Origin: Nakamurella alba
GTDB taxonomy: Bacteria > Actinomycetota > Actinomycetes > Mycobacteriales > Nakamurellaceae
Reading direction: 5' to 3'
Assembly: GCF_009707545.1 (NCBI RefSeq)
Contig: NZ_WLYK01000001.1
Span: forward strand, 248,001 to 312,000
DNA: 64,000 bases
A program made the position numbers and the translations under genes. Shown here one piece after another: positions 42,246-50,456 of the stretch; the stretch's first letter is position 1, and each line of letters opens with the position of its first letter. The notes below the pieces were generated by a model. The model worked only from the letters and a program-made list of their open reading frames with translations, ran no database searches and was not told where the DNA came from.

Positions 42246-42920
42246 TCAGTTGAATCGCAACGTCACCCGATCGGCCAGGGTCGCACCGGCAACGATGTCT
42301 GCAACGGAGATGTCGACCGCCAGCACCACCGCATCCGGACGTCGCGGATCGTCGGTCGGTGGCACCAGTGCCACAACCACCGCATCAGCCGTGAGCAGCG
42401 TCGGGTTGCCGTCGTCGTCCACGGTGAGAACGGCGACGTGCACACCGGGGGACAGCAGCGCCACCGTGGTCGGATCGGCCGGGGTGACCGGGACCGCCAC
42501 CCGCCCGGGGCCGGCGTCCGGTCCGCCCGCCGGCACCAGCCGCGCGTCGGTCAGCACCTCGCCGCGACGGACGGGAGCGTTGAGGGTGCGGCCCCGGACA
42601 GCAGTGGGATCGGTGAGTGCACCGTCGGGTGGTGCCCGGAGCGCGACGGCCACGAGATCGCCCGGTGCCACGACGGTCCCGACCGGAAGGTCGCGGGCCC
42701 AGGCCAGCACGGTGCTCTCGCCGGAACCGGGCTGTTGCTCACGCAGCGCGAGCACCGCCGCGATCCCGACCAGCACCAGCGCCAGCAGCCGGCGCACCCG
42801 GCGGGCCCGGACACCGCCACGGCGTCGCATGCGGGCGCGTGTCATCAGCCGGTCGCCGGGCGACGCCCGGACCGAGCGGGCCGAACCGGGCACCGCGCGC
42901 AGCCATCCGGGGATCACCAT
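42246..42920 (-). CDS. SAF-domain membrane protein (CpaB/RcpC-like)
   Basis: 224 aa from the ATG at 42920. A basic N terminus (RMRRRGGVRARRVRR) is followed by one membrane span LLALVLVGIAAVLAL, then an SAF domain (VLAWARDLPVGTVVAPGDLVAVALRAPP, RGRTLNAPVRRGEVLTDARLVP). CpaB-like proteins support Flp/Tad pilus assembly in the outer layers. No other tad gene is in the window, so it is an orphan. Actinobacterial SAF proteins near mscL are common, and their role is unknown. Confidence 0.78.
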   Translation of the reverse strand: MVIPGWLRAVPGSARSVRASPGDRLMTRARMRRRGGVRARRVRRLLALVLVGIAAVLALREQQPGSGESTVLAWARDLPVGTVVAPGDLVAVALRAPPDGALTDPTAVRGRTLNAPVRRGEVLTDARLVPAGGPDAGPGRVAVPVTPADPTTVALLSPGVHVAVLTVDDDGNPTLLTADAVVVALVPPTDDPRRPDAVVLAVDISVADIVAGATLADRVTLRFN

Positions 42921-43061
42921 GCCGCGACGGTAGGCAGCCGGGAGGTGGCGGGGCAGCACTGCCCGCTGCGGTTGTGGATCGATCGGAGCCTGTGGACAGA
43001 TCGGCACGGACGCTCCGCGCGCGGCGTCGGCGGCCGGTGGTCGCCCGGACGACCCGGGCTG

Positions 43062-43460
43062 TCAGTTCTTGGCGGGGGAGCTGCTGCTCGAGGATCCCGA
43101 GGACGCTGCGGTGGAGGACGACGAACCGCCCGATGCCGAGGACGAGGAACCGGCGGAGGTCGACCCGGAGGAGGCCGGGGTCGAGGAGGAGCTGTCCGAC
43201 TTCGCGGCCGGCTTCGAGTCCGAGCTGCCGGAGGACTCGCTGCTCGAGGAGCTGCTGGTGGATCCGGACGAGCTCTTGCTGTCGGAACGGGCGTCGTTGC
43301 GGTAGAAGCCGCTGCCCTTGAACACCACGCCGACCGACCCGTAGACCTTGCGCAGCTTGCCGCCGCACTCCGGGCACTCGGTCAGTGCGGAGTCGGTGAA
43401 GGCCTGCACGGCCTCGAAGCGATGGCCGCACTGGGTGCAGGCGTACTGGTACGTGGGCAC
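43062..43460 (-). CDS. FmdB-family zinc-ribbon protein (Ruc-like)
   Basis: 132 aa from the GTG at 43460 with GGAGG five bases upstream. Zinc-ribbon cysteines C8, C11, C29 and C32 (YACTQCGHRF...TECPECGG), then KLRKVYGSVGVVFKGSGFYRND. The remaining 75 residues are a low-complexity Ser-rich tail with a few Lys/Asp. The mycobacterial homologue Rv0991c (Ruc) is reported as a redox-regulated chaperone under HrcA control; the perfect CIRCE just upstream (43509-43535) fits that. I infer a heat-shock, redox-responsive chaperone. Confidence 0.87.
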   Translation of the reverse strand: MPTYQYACTQCGHRFEAVQAFTDSALTECPECGGKLRKVYGSVGVVFKGSGFYRNDARSDSKSSSGSTSSSSSSESSGSSDSKPAAKSDSSSSTPASSGSTSAGSSSSASGGSSSSTAASSGSSSSSSPAKN

Positions 43461-43508
43461 GTCAACCTCCGGGAAAGATCGTCCACAGGCGCATCCACCG
43501 GGCCCGTG

Positions 43509-43535
43509 CTGGCACTCCACCACCACGAGTGCCAG
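43509..43535 (-). promoter_or_regulatory. CIRCE operator (HrcA site)
   Basis: CTGGCACTC-N9-GAGTGCCAG, a perfect 9-9-9 inverted repeat matching the CIRCE consensus (TTAGCACTC-N9-GAGTGCTAA). It lies about 50-75 bp upstream of the FmdB/Ruc-like start codon. HrcA repression relieved by heat shock is the established role of such sites. hrcA is not in the window. Confidence 0.9.
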
Positions 43536-43591
43536 GTCGATGATGCGCCGGGCGTGCCCTCCGCCGCAAACGACCGCCCGGAACAGGCAGG

Positions 43592-44161
43592 TCAGAGCCA
43601 GGTCAGCCCGGTCGACGGGCGGACGATCCCGTGCACCCGGATGTCGTGCGGCTCGTCCGGCAGCCGGTCCACGAACTCGTCGTCGTAGAGCACCGCGACG
43701 ATCCGGGTGGCGGCCTCGAGCAGCGCGAGGGAGCGGTCGTAGTGGCCGCCGCCGCGGCCGAGACGGCGCCCCGAGTGGTCGATCGCGAAGGCCGGGACCA
43801 GCACGACGTCCGCGCCCGCGATCGCGGCGGGACCGAGCAGCGAGCCCTGCGGGTGCTCGATGCCGAAGCTGCCCGGCACCGTCGGCACCGGGTACCGGAC
43901 CCAGTCCAGCGGTGCGTCCTTCCCGGTCACCGGGACCAGCACGGTGGTGCTGGCCCCATGCAGGTCGTCCAGCACGCCGGCATCCAGCGGTTCGCTCGGC
44001 AGCGGGTGGAACGCGCAGACCGTCCCATCGGACAGTTCCCCGGCGACATGGTCCCGGTTGCGGGCCCGTGCGCGGGCGCGGTCCTCGAGGTCCATGCCCT
44101 TGCGTGCGGCACCCACCCGGGCGCGCCACCACTGCTTGCCGCCGGGAACGGGATTGTGCAC
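43592..44161 (-). CDS. 5-formyltetrahydrofolate cyclo-ligase
   Basis: 189 aa, GTG start at 44161. The ATP/folate signature GRLGRGGGHYDRSLA (GxGxGxYDR) is intact and the C-terminal HDIRVHGIVRPSTGLTWL is typical. It converts 5-formyl-THF to 5,10-methenyl-THF with ATP in one-carbon metabolism. It is divergent from the glp gene and precedes the CIRCE-controlled gene, the order found at Rv0992c-Rv0991c. Confidence 0.9.
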   Translation of the reverse strand: MHNPVPGGKQWWRARVGAARKGMDLEDRARARARNRDHVAGELSDGTVCAFHPLPSEPLDAGVLDDLHGASTTVLVPVTGKDAPLDWVRYPVPTVPGSFGIEHPQGSLLGPAAIAGADVVLVPAFAIDHSGRRLGRGGGHYDRSLALLEAATRIVAVLYDDEFVDRLPDEPHDIRVHGIVRPSTGLTWL

Positions 44162-44338
44162 GCCCCGACCCTAACGGCGTGTGCCGCACCGGCCTGCCTG
44201 GTCCGCGCGGCGCGGCACAGTAGCGTGAGGCGCTATGCACCTGCACCGCGCCATCGGCATGCCCGCCGGTTCCCGGGGAACCACGGACGTCATGGACGTG
44301 GTCGGTGTCGCCGGGCCGGGCCACCGGAGGTCCGCCCG

Positions 44339-45562
44339 ATGAGGAGTGTCACCGAGCAACTCGACCTGGTGTTGTCCGCCGCGGTCACCCCGCAGCCGGT
44401 CCGGGTCGCCATCTCCGAGGCCCAAGGTCTGCTGTGTGCGGAGGAGGTCGTCGCCAGCGCCGCCCTGCCGTCCTTCGACCAGGCCGCGGTGGACGGGTAC
44501 GCGGTGCGGTCGGTGGACATCCAAGGTGCGTCCCCGGTGAACCCGATCACCTTGCCGGTGGTCGGTGAGATCGCCGCCGGCACCCGGGCCGCGCACCGGC
44601 TGCAGCCGCAGCAGGCCGTCTACGTCTCCACCGGCGCCCCGCTGCCGACGATCGCCGACACCGTGGTCCCGCGGTCCTCGGCCGACAGCACCGGTGCCCG
44701 GGTGTCGGTGACCGCGTCGCTCCGGTCCGGGCAGTACGTCCGGCGGACCGGCGAGGACGTGCAGCCGGGAGACGTCGCGGTGCGCTCCGGCGCCTTCATC
44801 GGTGCCGCCCAGGTCGGCCTGCTGGCCGCGGTCGGCCGGGACAAGGTCCTGGTGCACCCGCGGCCGCGGCTGTCGATCATCTCGGTCGGCGACGAACTGG
44901 TCGACGTCTCCCGCACGCCAGGCCCGGGCCAGGTCTACGACGTCAACTCCTTCGCGCTCGCCGCCGCCGCCCGTGACGCCGGCGCCGACGTCAACCGGGT
45001 CGGCATCGCACCGGGCGAACCGCGCCGGCTCAAGGAGATGGTGGAGGCCCGGCTGCTGGTCTCCGAGATCGTGCTGATCGCCGGCGGGGCGGGCGGCCGC
45101 AGCGGCGAGCAGGTGGCCGAGGCGCTGTCGGACCTGGGCGAGCTCGACGTCGAGCGGGTGGCCATGCAACCCGGGTCGGCCCAGGCGTTCGGCCGGCTCG
45201 GCCCGGACCAGGTGCCGACCTTCCTGCTGCCGGCCAACCCGGTGTCCGCACTGGTGGTGTTCGAGGTGATGGTCCGGCCGATGCTCCGGGTCATGCTCGG
45301 ACGCCGGAACCCCTACCGGCGCACCGTCACCGCCCGCACGCTCGAGCCGATCTCGTCGCCGGTGGGACGCCGGCAGTTCCTGCGCGGCCAGCTGATGCGC
45401 GACGAGGACGACGAATACCTGGTGCACGTGCTGGGCGGCGGCGGTACGCACCTGCTCGCCTCGCTTGCCGAGGCCAACTGCCTGGTGCTGATCGACGAGG
45501 CCGTCACCGACGTGCCGACCGGCGGCGAGGTCGCCGTGTCGTTCCTGGCCCAGCGGGCCTGA
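44339..45562 (+). CDS. glp: MoeA-like divisome protein Glp
   Basis: 407 aa from ATG 44339; the open frame upstream covers the divergent ligase. Overall MoeA/gephyrin domain order is kept (AVDGYAV, STGAPLPTIADTVV, SVGDEL, DVNSF). Key catalytic loops are altered: the usual SGGVSVG reads AGGAGGRSG, MKPGKP reads MQPGSAQ, and LPGNP reads LPANP. In Corynebacterium such a protein (Glp) binds FtsZ and a membrane receptor instead of making cofactor. The neighbouring genes here include the receptor candidate (46339). Confidence 0.85.
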   Translation: MRSVTEQLDLVLSAAVTPQPVRVAISEAQGLLCAEEVVASAALPSFDQAAVDGYAVRSVDIQGASPVNPITLPVVGEIAAGTRAAHRLQPQQAVYVSTGAPLPTIADTVVPRSSADSTGARVSVTASLRSGQYVRRTGEDVQPGDVAVRSGAFIGAAQVGLLAAVGRDKVLVHPRPRLSIISVGDELVDVSRTPGPGQVYDVNSFALAAAARDAGADVNRVGIAPGEPRRLKEMVEARLLVSEIVLIAGGAGGRSGEQVAEALSDLGELDVERVAMQPGSAQAFGRLGPDQVPTFLLPANPVSALVVFEVMVRPMLRVMLGRRNPYRRTVTARTLEPISSPVGRRQFLRGQLMRDEDDEYLVHVLGGGGTHLLASLAEANCLVLIDEAVTDVPTGGEVAVSFLAQRA

Positions 45563-45573
45563 GACCGGATGCG

Positions 45574-46224
45574 ATGACACAGCCGCGGCCGCTGGCCGGC
45601 CGCCCGGGCTGGCCGGCGGTGGTCGGCCCGGTGCAGGTGCGCGCGGGTCTGGTCGGGCTGCGCCCGCTGCGCCGCCGGGACGGCAAGGACTGGCGCGAGA
45701 TGCGGATCCGGGACGAGCGGTTCATCGCCCCGTGGGACGCGAGCAGCGAACACGGCTGGCCGGAACGCCACAGCCGGGCGATGTGGGCCGGTCACCGGTC
45801 GGTGCTGCGGATGGCGGCCCGGCGCGGTGAGGCGGCGCCGTTCGCGGTCACCGTGGACGAGCAGTTCGCGGGCCAGATCACCCTCGGCGGGATCCAGCGC
45901 GGCGCGCTGCAGTCCGGCTGGATCGGCTACTGGGTGGACTCGAGCCGGCACGGCCGCGGGGTGGCCACCGTCGGGGTGGCGCTGGCCCTCAGCCACGCCT
46001 TCGGTCCGATGGGACTGCACCGTGTGGAGGCGACCATCGCGCCGACGAACACGCCGAGCCGGGCCGTGGTGGGGCACTTGGGTTTCCGGCAGGAGGGTGT
46101 GCTGCATCGCTACCTCGACGTCGGTGGGAGCTGGACCGACCACCTGCTGTTCGCGCTGACGGCGGAGGAGTGGGAGGGGCGGTTGCCGGGCGTCCTGGCC
46201 GGACAAGCCTCGAGCACAGGTTGA
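45574..46224 (+). CDS. GNAT acetyltransferase, RimJ/RimL-like
   Basis: 216 aa, 11 bp after glp. The RimJ family pattern is present: VRAGLVGLRPLRRRDGKDWREMR, a tryptophan-rich core, FAGQITLGGIQRGALQSGWIGYWVD, HGRGVATVGVALALSHAFGPMGLHRVEATIAPTNTPSRAVVGHLGFRQEG. It acetylates a protein N terminus or alanyl group. Position between moeA-like and GLPR-like genes equals rimJ (Rv0995) in mycobacteria. Confidence 0.87.
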   Translation: MTQPRPLAGRPGWPAVVGPVQVRAGLVGLRPLRRRDGKDWREMRIRDERFIAPWDASSEHGWPERHSRAMWAGHRSVLRMAARRGEAAPFAVTVDEQFAGQITLGGIQRGALQSGWIGYWVDSSRHGRGVATVGVALALSHAFGPMGLHRVEATIAPTNTPSRAVVGHLGFRQEGVLHRYLDVGGSWTDHLLFALTAEEWEGRLPGVLAGQASSTG

Positions 46225-46338
46225 TCTTTCGCCCGCGTGTCGCCGGTACCAGAGGGACTCCTGTGACTAGCGTTCATCGCGAGCAGATCCAGCAGTCCCG
46301 GCCTTCGGTCGGCACGATCAACCGAAGGAGGCACGGAG

Positions 46339-47325
46339 GTGTCGATTCCCACGTCCGTCGCCGTCGGCCTGCTGGTCATCGCCTGGCTGGCCGTCCTGGT
46401 GCCGATGGTCTCGCGGCGACGGGAGGCGGTACCGGAGGCCGAGGACGAAGGCACCGGCGGTTTCCGGGTGCTGCGTCGCGGTGAGAGCCGGCAGCGCCGC
46501 AACGGCTTCCTGCGGCACAGGCGGGCCGACGAGGACGACGCCGACGACGAGTTCACCGAGACCGACTCCGCCGAGGATCTCGAGGAGCTGCAGGAAGAGC
46601 TGCTCGACACCGAGGACGACTTCGACGATCTCGAGGGGGACGACCCCGAGGAGGAGCCGGCCCCGCGCCGCCGTGAGCTGGTGGGGGCCGGTGCGCGCCG
46701 GTCGGCCGGCCTGTCCGGTGGCCGCACCGACGCCCACGAGGCCGACGCCTACGAGAGCGAGTCCTACGAGACCGATTCCTACGAGACCGATTCCTACGGC
46801 TCGGATTCCGGGTACTCGTACGAGAACGATGAGCGCTACCGCCCGATCCCGCACCGGCGCGGCCGCGGTGGTTACGACCCCGAGCAGGCCGAGATCACCC
46901 GGGCCTTCCGGTACCGGCGCCGTCGCCGGGTCACGCTGACCCTGCTGCTGCTGACGCTGGTCTCGGGTGCCGCGGCGTACTTCCTGGTCAAGCCGGTGTG
47001 GTTCGCCACCGGGTTCTTCGGACTGCTGCTCGTCGGCTACCTGACCTACCTGCGCCGGCAGGTCAAGGTGGAGGCGGACATCCGGGCGCGCCGGACCGCG
47101 AGACTCCGCCGGGCGCGCCAGATCCGGCCCGAGTACCACCCGCGCGACGAGTACAACCCGTACAACGAGTCGCTGCCGGATCCGTCCGCCCCGCGGCCCA
47201 GCACGCTGCCGCCGGTCTCGTACCACCGCACGCGGCAGATCGTCGATCTCGACGACGACGACCCGGCGTTCGACGACCTCGAGTACTACGAGCCGATCAC
47301 CTACCGCCGAGCTGTCGGGGAGTGA
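46339..47325 (+). CDS. GLPR-like Glp receptor, three-span membrane protein
   Basis: 328 aa, GTG start with AAGGAGG seven bases before. An N-terminal span (VGLLVIAWLAVLVPM) precedes a long acidic cytosolic region, about residues 45-190. This includes a Tyr-rich YETDSYETDSYGSD repeat encoded by exact 15-bp copies near 46760-46800. Two further spans (LTLLLLTLVSGAAAYFL and GFFGLLLVGYLTYL) follow, then a basic and acidic tail. Topology and locus match the Glp receptor of Corynebacterium and Rv0996. I infer it links Glp to the membrane. Confidence 0.8.
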   Translation: MSIPTSVAVGLLVIAWLAVLVPMVSRRREAVPEAEDEGTGGFRVLRRGESRQRRNGFLRHRRADEDDADDEFTETDSAEDLEELQEELLDTEDDFDDLEGDDPEEEPAPRRRELVGAGARRSAGLSGGRTDAHEADAYESESYETDSYETDSYGSDSGYSYENDERYRPIPHRRGRGGYDPEQAEITRAFRYRRRRRVTLTLLLLTLVSGAAAYFLVKPVWFATGFFGLLLVGYLTYLRRQVKVEADIRARRTARLRRARQIRPEYHPRDEYNPYNESLPDPSAPRPSTLPPVSYHRTRQIVDLDDDDPAFDDLEYYEPITYRRAVGE

Positions 47326-48137
47326 CCGCCGCGCCGACGGGCGCGCACCAGCAGGCCGCCGCCCGCATCCGTTGTGACTGGGGACTTCCCGGCGCCACCG
47401 CCATCTCCGAGGGTGCCGGGGTGGTCGTCGTCGTGGACGTGCTGTCCTTCACCACCACGCTCTCGGTCGCGGTGGAGAACGACCTCGTCGTGCACCCCTA
47501 TCTCTTCCGCGACGCCTCCGCGGCGTCCTTCGCGGCGCAGCGCGGTGCGATGCTGGCGGTCGGCCGGAGCGAGGCCGGGGAGACCGGGATCAGCCTGTCG
47601 CCACTGTCGATCCGGCGGGCCGTCGAGCAGGGGCGGTTGTCCCCGGGCGACGCGCTGGTGCTGCCCTCGCCCAACGGCTCCGCGATCAGCAAGCGCCTCG
47701 CCGACGGCGACGCCGCGGTGGTCGGTGCCTGCCTGCGCAACGCCCGCTCGGTGGCCGCCTGGGCCTGGGCGCACGCCGGTGACCGGCCGATCGCCGTGGT
47801 GGCGGCAGGAGAGCGGTGGCCGGGTGATCAGTTGCGGCCGGCGGTCGAGGACTTGTGGGGCGCCGGCGCGGTGATCGCCGCGTTGCTCGACGCCGGACTG
47901 CAGGGTGCCTCCCCGGAGGCCGAGGCCGCCGCGGCGGGCTACCGGGCGCTGCTCGACCCGTTGGGCGTGCACACCGTCCAGGAGTCCGTGCCGGCGATGC
48001 TGCGGGCCTGCGCCTCCGGTCAGGAACTGATCGGCGACGGCTGGGGCGACGAGATCGACGTCGCCGCCGAACTCGACATGTCCACCGCCGTGCCGGTGCT
48101 CGACGGCGAGGTCTTCCGCGCCGGCTCCCTGCCCTGA
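47322..48137 (+). CDS. 2-phosphosulfolactate phosphatase-like protein (ComB)
   Basis: 271 aa from the GTG that overlaps the membrane gene stop by 4 bp. ComB hallmarks: VVVVDVLSFTTTLSVAVEN, SPLSIRRAVEQGRLSPGDALVLPSPNGSAISK, GACLRNARSVAAWA, IAVVAAGERWPGDQLRPAVEDLWGAGAVIAAL. Archaeal ComB dephosphorylates 2-phosphosulfolactate in coenzyme M synthesis. Bacterial homologues have unknown substrates. The C-terminal half is longer than in archaea. Confidence 0.82.
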   Translation: MTAAPTGAHQQAAARIRCDWGLPGATAISEGAGVVVVVDVLSFTTTLSVAVENDLVVHPYLFRDASAASFAAQRGAMLAVGRSEAGETGISLSPLSIRRAVEQGRLSPGDALVLPSPNGSAISKRLADGDAAVVGACLRNARSVAAWAWAHAGDRPIAVVAAGERWPGDQLRPAVEDLWGAGAVIAALLDAGLQGASPEAEAAAAGYRALLDPLGVHTVQESVPAMLRACASGQELIGDGWGDEIDVAAELDMSTAVPVLDGEVFRAGSLP

Positions 48138-48190
48138 GCTGGCGTTTCCCTGCCGTTTGCGGGCTGGTCGGGTGCCGGGTGATCGGCTGC

Positions 48191-48196
48191 TATCCT
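48191..48196 (+). promoter_or_regulatory. -10 box of tRNA-Ala
   Basis: TATCCT located 31 bp before the tRNA 5' end, a typical actinobacterial -10 for stable RNA; the -35 region is weak. Confidence 0.4.
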
Positions 48197-48226
48197 TGCT
48201 GGGCATCGCGGGGAGATCCGCGACGC

Positions 48227-48302
48227 GGGGCTGTAGCGCAGTTGGTAGCGCGCTTCGTTCGCATCGAAGAGGTCCGGGGTTCGATTCCCCGCAGCTCCAC
48301 CA
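48227..48302 (+). tRNA. tRNA-Ala (anticodon CGC)
   Basis: A 76-nt cloverleaf including encoded CCA. Acceptor GGGGCTG/CAGCTCC, D stem GCGC/GCGC, anticodon stem CTTCG/CGAAG with loop TTCGCAT, T arm CGGGG-TTCGATT-CCCCG, discriminator A. It reads GCG codons. It is followed by a hairpin and then genes that look accessory (arr, frameshifted lipoprotein). Confidence 0.96.
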
Positions 48303-48333
48303 CACTGCGTTGAATGAAGTGCTGACGCAGGTC

Positions 48334-48366
48334 AGAGCCGGTGTCGAGGTCTAGGGCACCGGCTCT
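48334..48366 (+). terminator. Hairpin terminator after tRNA-Ala
   Basis: AGAGCCGGTG and CACCGGCTCT (48334-48343, 48357-48366) form a 10-bp perfect stem with a 13-base loop, followed by a pyrimidine-rich TCTCCGTCTC. It probably ends the tRNA transcript. Confidence 0.7.
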
Positions 48367-48591
48367 TCTCCGTCTCGTGGGCACATTTTGGGCACACTTC
48401 CCTGAGCGACTCAGTGATCCGGCCGGAGCGTCGTCACCCACCACCCATGTCGGACGCAGCGCCGGCGCCACGGGCCCCCGGGGATCGTTGGTGTCATGCT
48501 GGTCCGTGGGTGTCCCGAGCACTCCGTGCAGGGGCCTTCGACCGGATGCGGATCGACGGGCCCACGAACGGGGACCGAGGAGGTGGAGTGC

Positions 48592-49014
48592 GTGTCGGCA
48601 CCGTTGGACGCCGGGCCGTTTTTCCACGGGACCGTGGCGGATCTGCAGGTCGGTGACCTGCTGGTCCCGGGTAGGCCGTCGAATTACCGGCCCGAGGTGC
48701 TGATGAACCACGTGTACTTCACCGCATTGCCCGATGGTGGCGGGCTGGCCGCGGAACTGGCCGCCGAACTGGTGGGCGGCGGGGCGTCGCCGCGGGTGTA
48801 CGTCGTCGAGCCCACGGGAGCTTTCGAGAACGACCCGAACGTGACGGACAAGAAGTTCCCCGGCAATCCGACCCGGTCCTATCGCAGCACGGCGCCGCTG
48901 CGGGTCGTGGGTGAGGTCACCGCCTGGACGCGGCTGACACCCGAAGCACTGCAGGCGTGGCGGGATCGCCTGATCTCGCTGCCACCGGATCAGCGAGGCG
49001 AGATCGTCAACTGA
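48592..49014 (+). CDS. arr: Rifampin ADP-ribosyltransferase Arr
   Basis: 140 aa from GTG 48592 with GAGGAGG upstream; length equals mycobacterial Arr (about 142). Diagnostic blocks: GPFFHGTVADLQVGDLL, NHVYFT, VYVVEPTGAFENDPNVTDKKFPGNPTRSY. Catalytic residues correspond to H12, Y42 and D81 (by alignment from memory to Arr H19/Y49/D84). It inactivates rifamycins by ADP-ribosylation with NAD. It is a stand-alone gene just downstream of a tRNA, consistent with either intrinsic resistance or acquisition. Confidence 0.93.
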   Translation: MSAPLDAGPFFHGTVADLQVGDLLVPGRPSNYRPEVLMNHVYFTALPDGGGLAAELAAELVGGGASPRVYVVEPTGAFENDPNVTDKKFPGNPTRSYRSTAPLRVVGEVTAWTRLTPEALQAWRDRLISLPPDQRGEIVN

Positions 49015-49362
49015 GTCCGTGAAACTCCTCGCGGACCACCGAACGGCGGTACGGCACGGGCGCGGAGCCACTCGTCGATGCGGGCGGCAAGGCCGGGCAT
49101 GCCGGTGACCTCTCCTGATCGCGAACGCCGGAAGCCGACCTGTGCCGTGCCCATCGGCGTGACGGACACTGCGACCGGTGATGCAGGGACCGGCCGGAGA
49201 GGCCGCGAAGGCTCGTCGGCCGGGGCGGTACCACGGGTGGAGATCGGAGCGGGGATCACCACCTGGGTACGAGTCCGAACCCCTACCTCGGGCGGATCCG
49301 ATGTTTCTGTCGTCGGGCTAGCTTCATTTCATCGTTCCGCTCGACAATGAAATGGCAATCCT
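49015..49362. other. Gap without recognised gene
   Basis: About 350 bp after arr. Open frames on both strands (for example minus 48990-49262) have no recognisable family or ribosome site. The last 60 bp are relatively AT-rich and hold the inverted repeat at 49325. Confidence 0.4.
49325..49354. promoter_or_regulatory. Inverted repeat upstream of serine-hydrolase lipoprotein
   Basis: CATTTCAT-N14-ATGAAATG, a perfect 8-bp dyad ending 8 bp before the GTG at 49363. The position suits an operator for the following gene. Its regulator is unknown. Confidence 0.45.
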
Positions 49363-50243
49363 GTGAAAACGCAATCAGTGGCATCCGTCCGGCAATCGTT
49401 GTCCGTGAAATTGGGTGTTCTTGCCGTCGTCGCGGTCGGCCTCGCCGGCCTGCTGTCGGGCTGCGGGAGGTCCGTGGAGAGTTCCGACATGCCGGCGACG
49501 GTGCAGATTCCGCAGCGGCAATGCGATCGCACCGTTCAGGATGCGGTGAATAGGGTGGTCCGAACGGTGAAAGATCATACCGCCCATGCGGCGGCGGGAA
49601 TGGCACTCGTCGACAGGCAGAAGGCGGCTGCGTGGCCACCGCGAACGCGAGCGAGACATTTCCGACCGCCTCCGTGGTGAAATTACTGATCGGAATCGAT
49701 CTGTTGCTCGACGGCAATGCCCCATCGGACAGCGCCGCTCGTGTCCGGGAAATGTTGGCGAAGAGCGATGACACCATCGCCAGTGCCTTGTGGGTCCAGC
49801 GCGGCGAGACCCGGATCATCGACCGGATGCAGGATCTGATGCACCTGCCGACCCTGTCCGCGCCGGACTCCCCGGGGCAGTGGGGGTCGACGCGCATCGA
49901 CGCGCTCGACGTCGCGCGGTTGTGGTCGTGGATCCTGACCCAGGCGCCGGCGAGCATCAGGGAGACCATCCTCGACAGCACGGGCGGAGCCACAGAGATC
50001 GCGGCAGACGGCTTCGACCAGTACTTCGGAATACCCGACGCCCTGCCCGGGAGGGAATGGTGGATCAAACAGGGCTGGGGTTCGTCGCGCCAACGGCGCG
50101 TCGTGAACACCACGGGCCTGGTGGGTCACGCCCAGCGCTACATCCTGGTGCTCCTCACGTCGTACCCGATGGACGTCCCCTTCGCGACCTGTACCGAGGG
50201 CGCGACTGCGGGTGTCGAGGAGCTCGCTCCGGTGATCCGCTGA
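49363..50243 (+). pseudogene. Serine-hydrolase (beta-lactamase-like) lipoprotein, split by a frameshift
   Basis: Frame A (49363-49680) starts with a lipoprotein signal (LLSGC, C34) and runs into a stop after ALVDRQK. Frame B (49632-50243) carries TFPTASVVKLLIGIDLLLDG, where SVVK fits the SxxK nucleophile of class A beta-lactamase-like hydrolases, and continues to a normal end (GWGSSRQRRVVNTTGLVGHAQRYILVLLTSY). Joining the frames between about 49618 and 49632 gives one sensible protein of roughly 290 aa. A one-base indel, a sequencing error or programmed frameshifting could explain it. The C-terminal motif is not a standard KTG. Base composition is lower in GC than the neighbours. Confidence 0.7.
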
Positions 50244-50456
50244 ATCTCGGTGCCACCGGCAGGATCGGTACGGCCGGCAGGCGATGCGTTGCGGCGGATC
50301 GCGACTGAATTCCTCGATCGGGTGACGATGAGCCGATCAGCGCAGAGTCGTTCTCGCCGAACAGGTGAGTTGGCGGCCGATCCGATGCCATACTGACCTT
50401 CCCTGGTGCTGCGACAGTCGCCCGGGGTCCGCACTCGCCAGGGGGATCACTTGCTC

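Noticed and set aside
48367-48420. Phage or integrative-element attachment site after tRNA-Ala
   Set aside because: The GGGCACA-TTTT-GGGCACA direct repeat is suggestive, but no duplicated tRNA end or integrase was found in the window.
48990-49262. 90-aa minus-strand frame after arr
   Set aside because: No ribosome site or family resemblance; the segment is best left as a gap.
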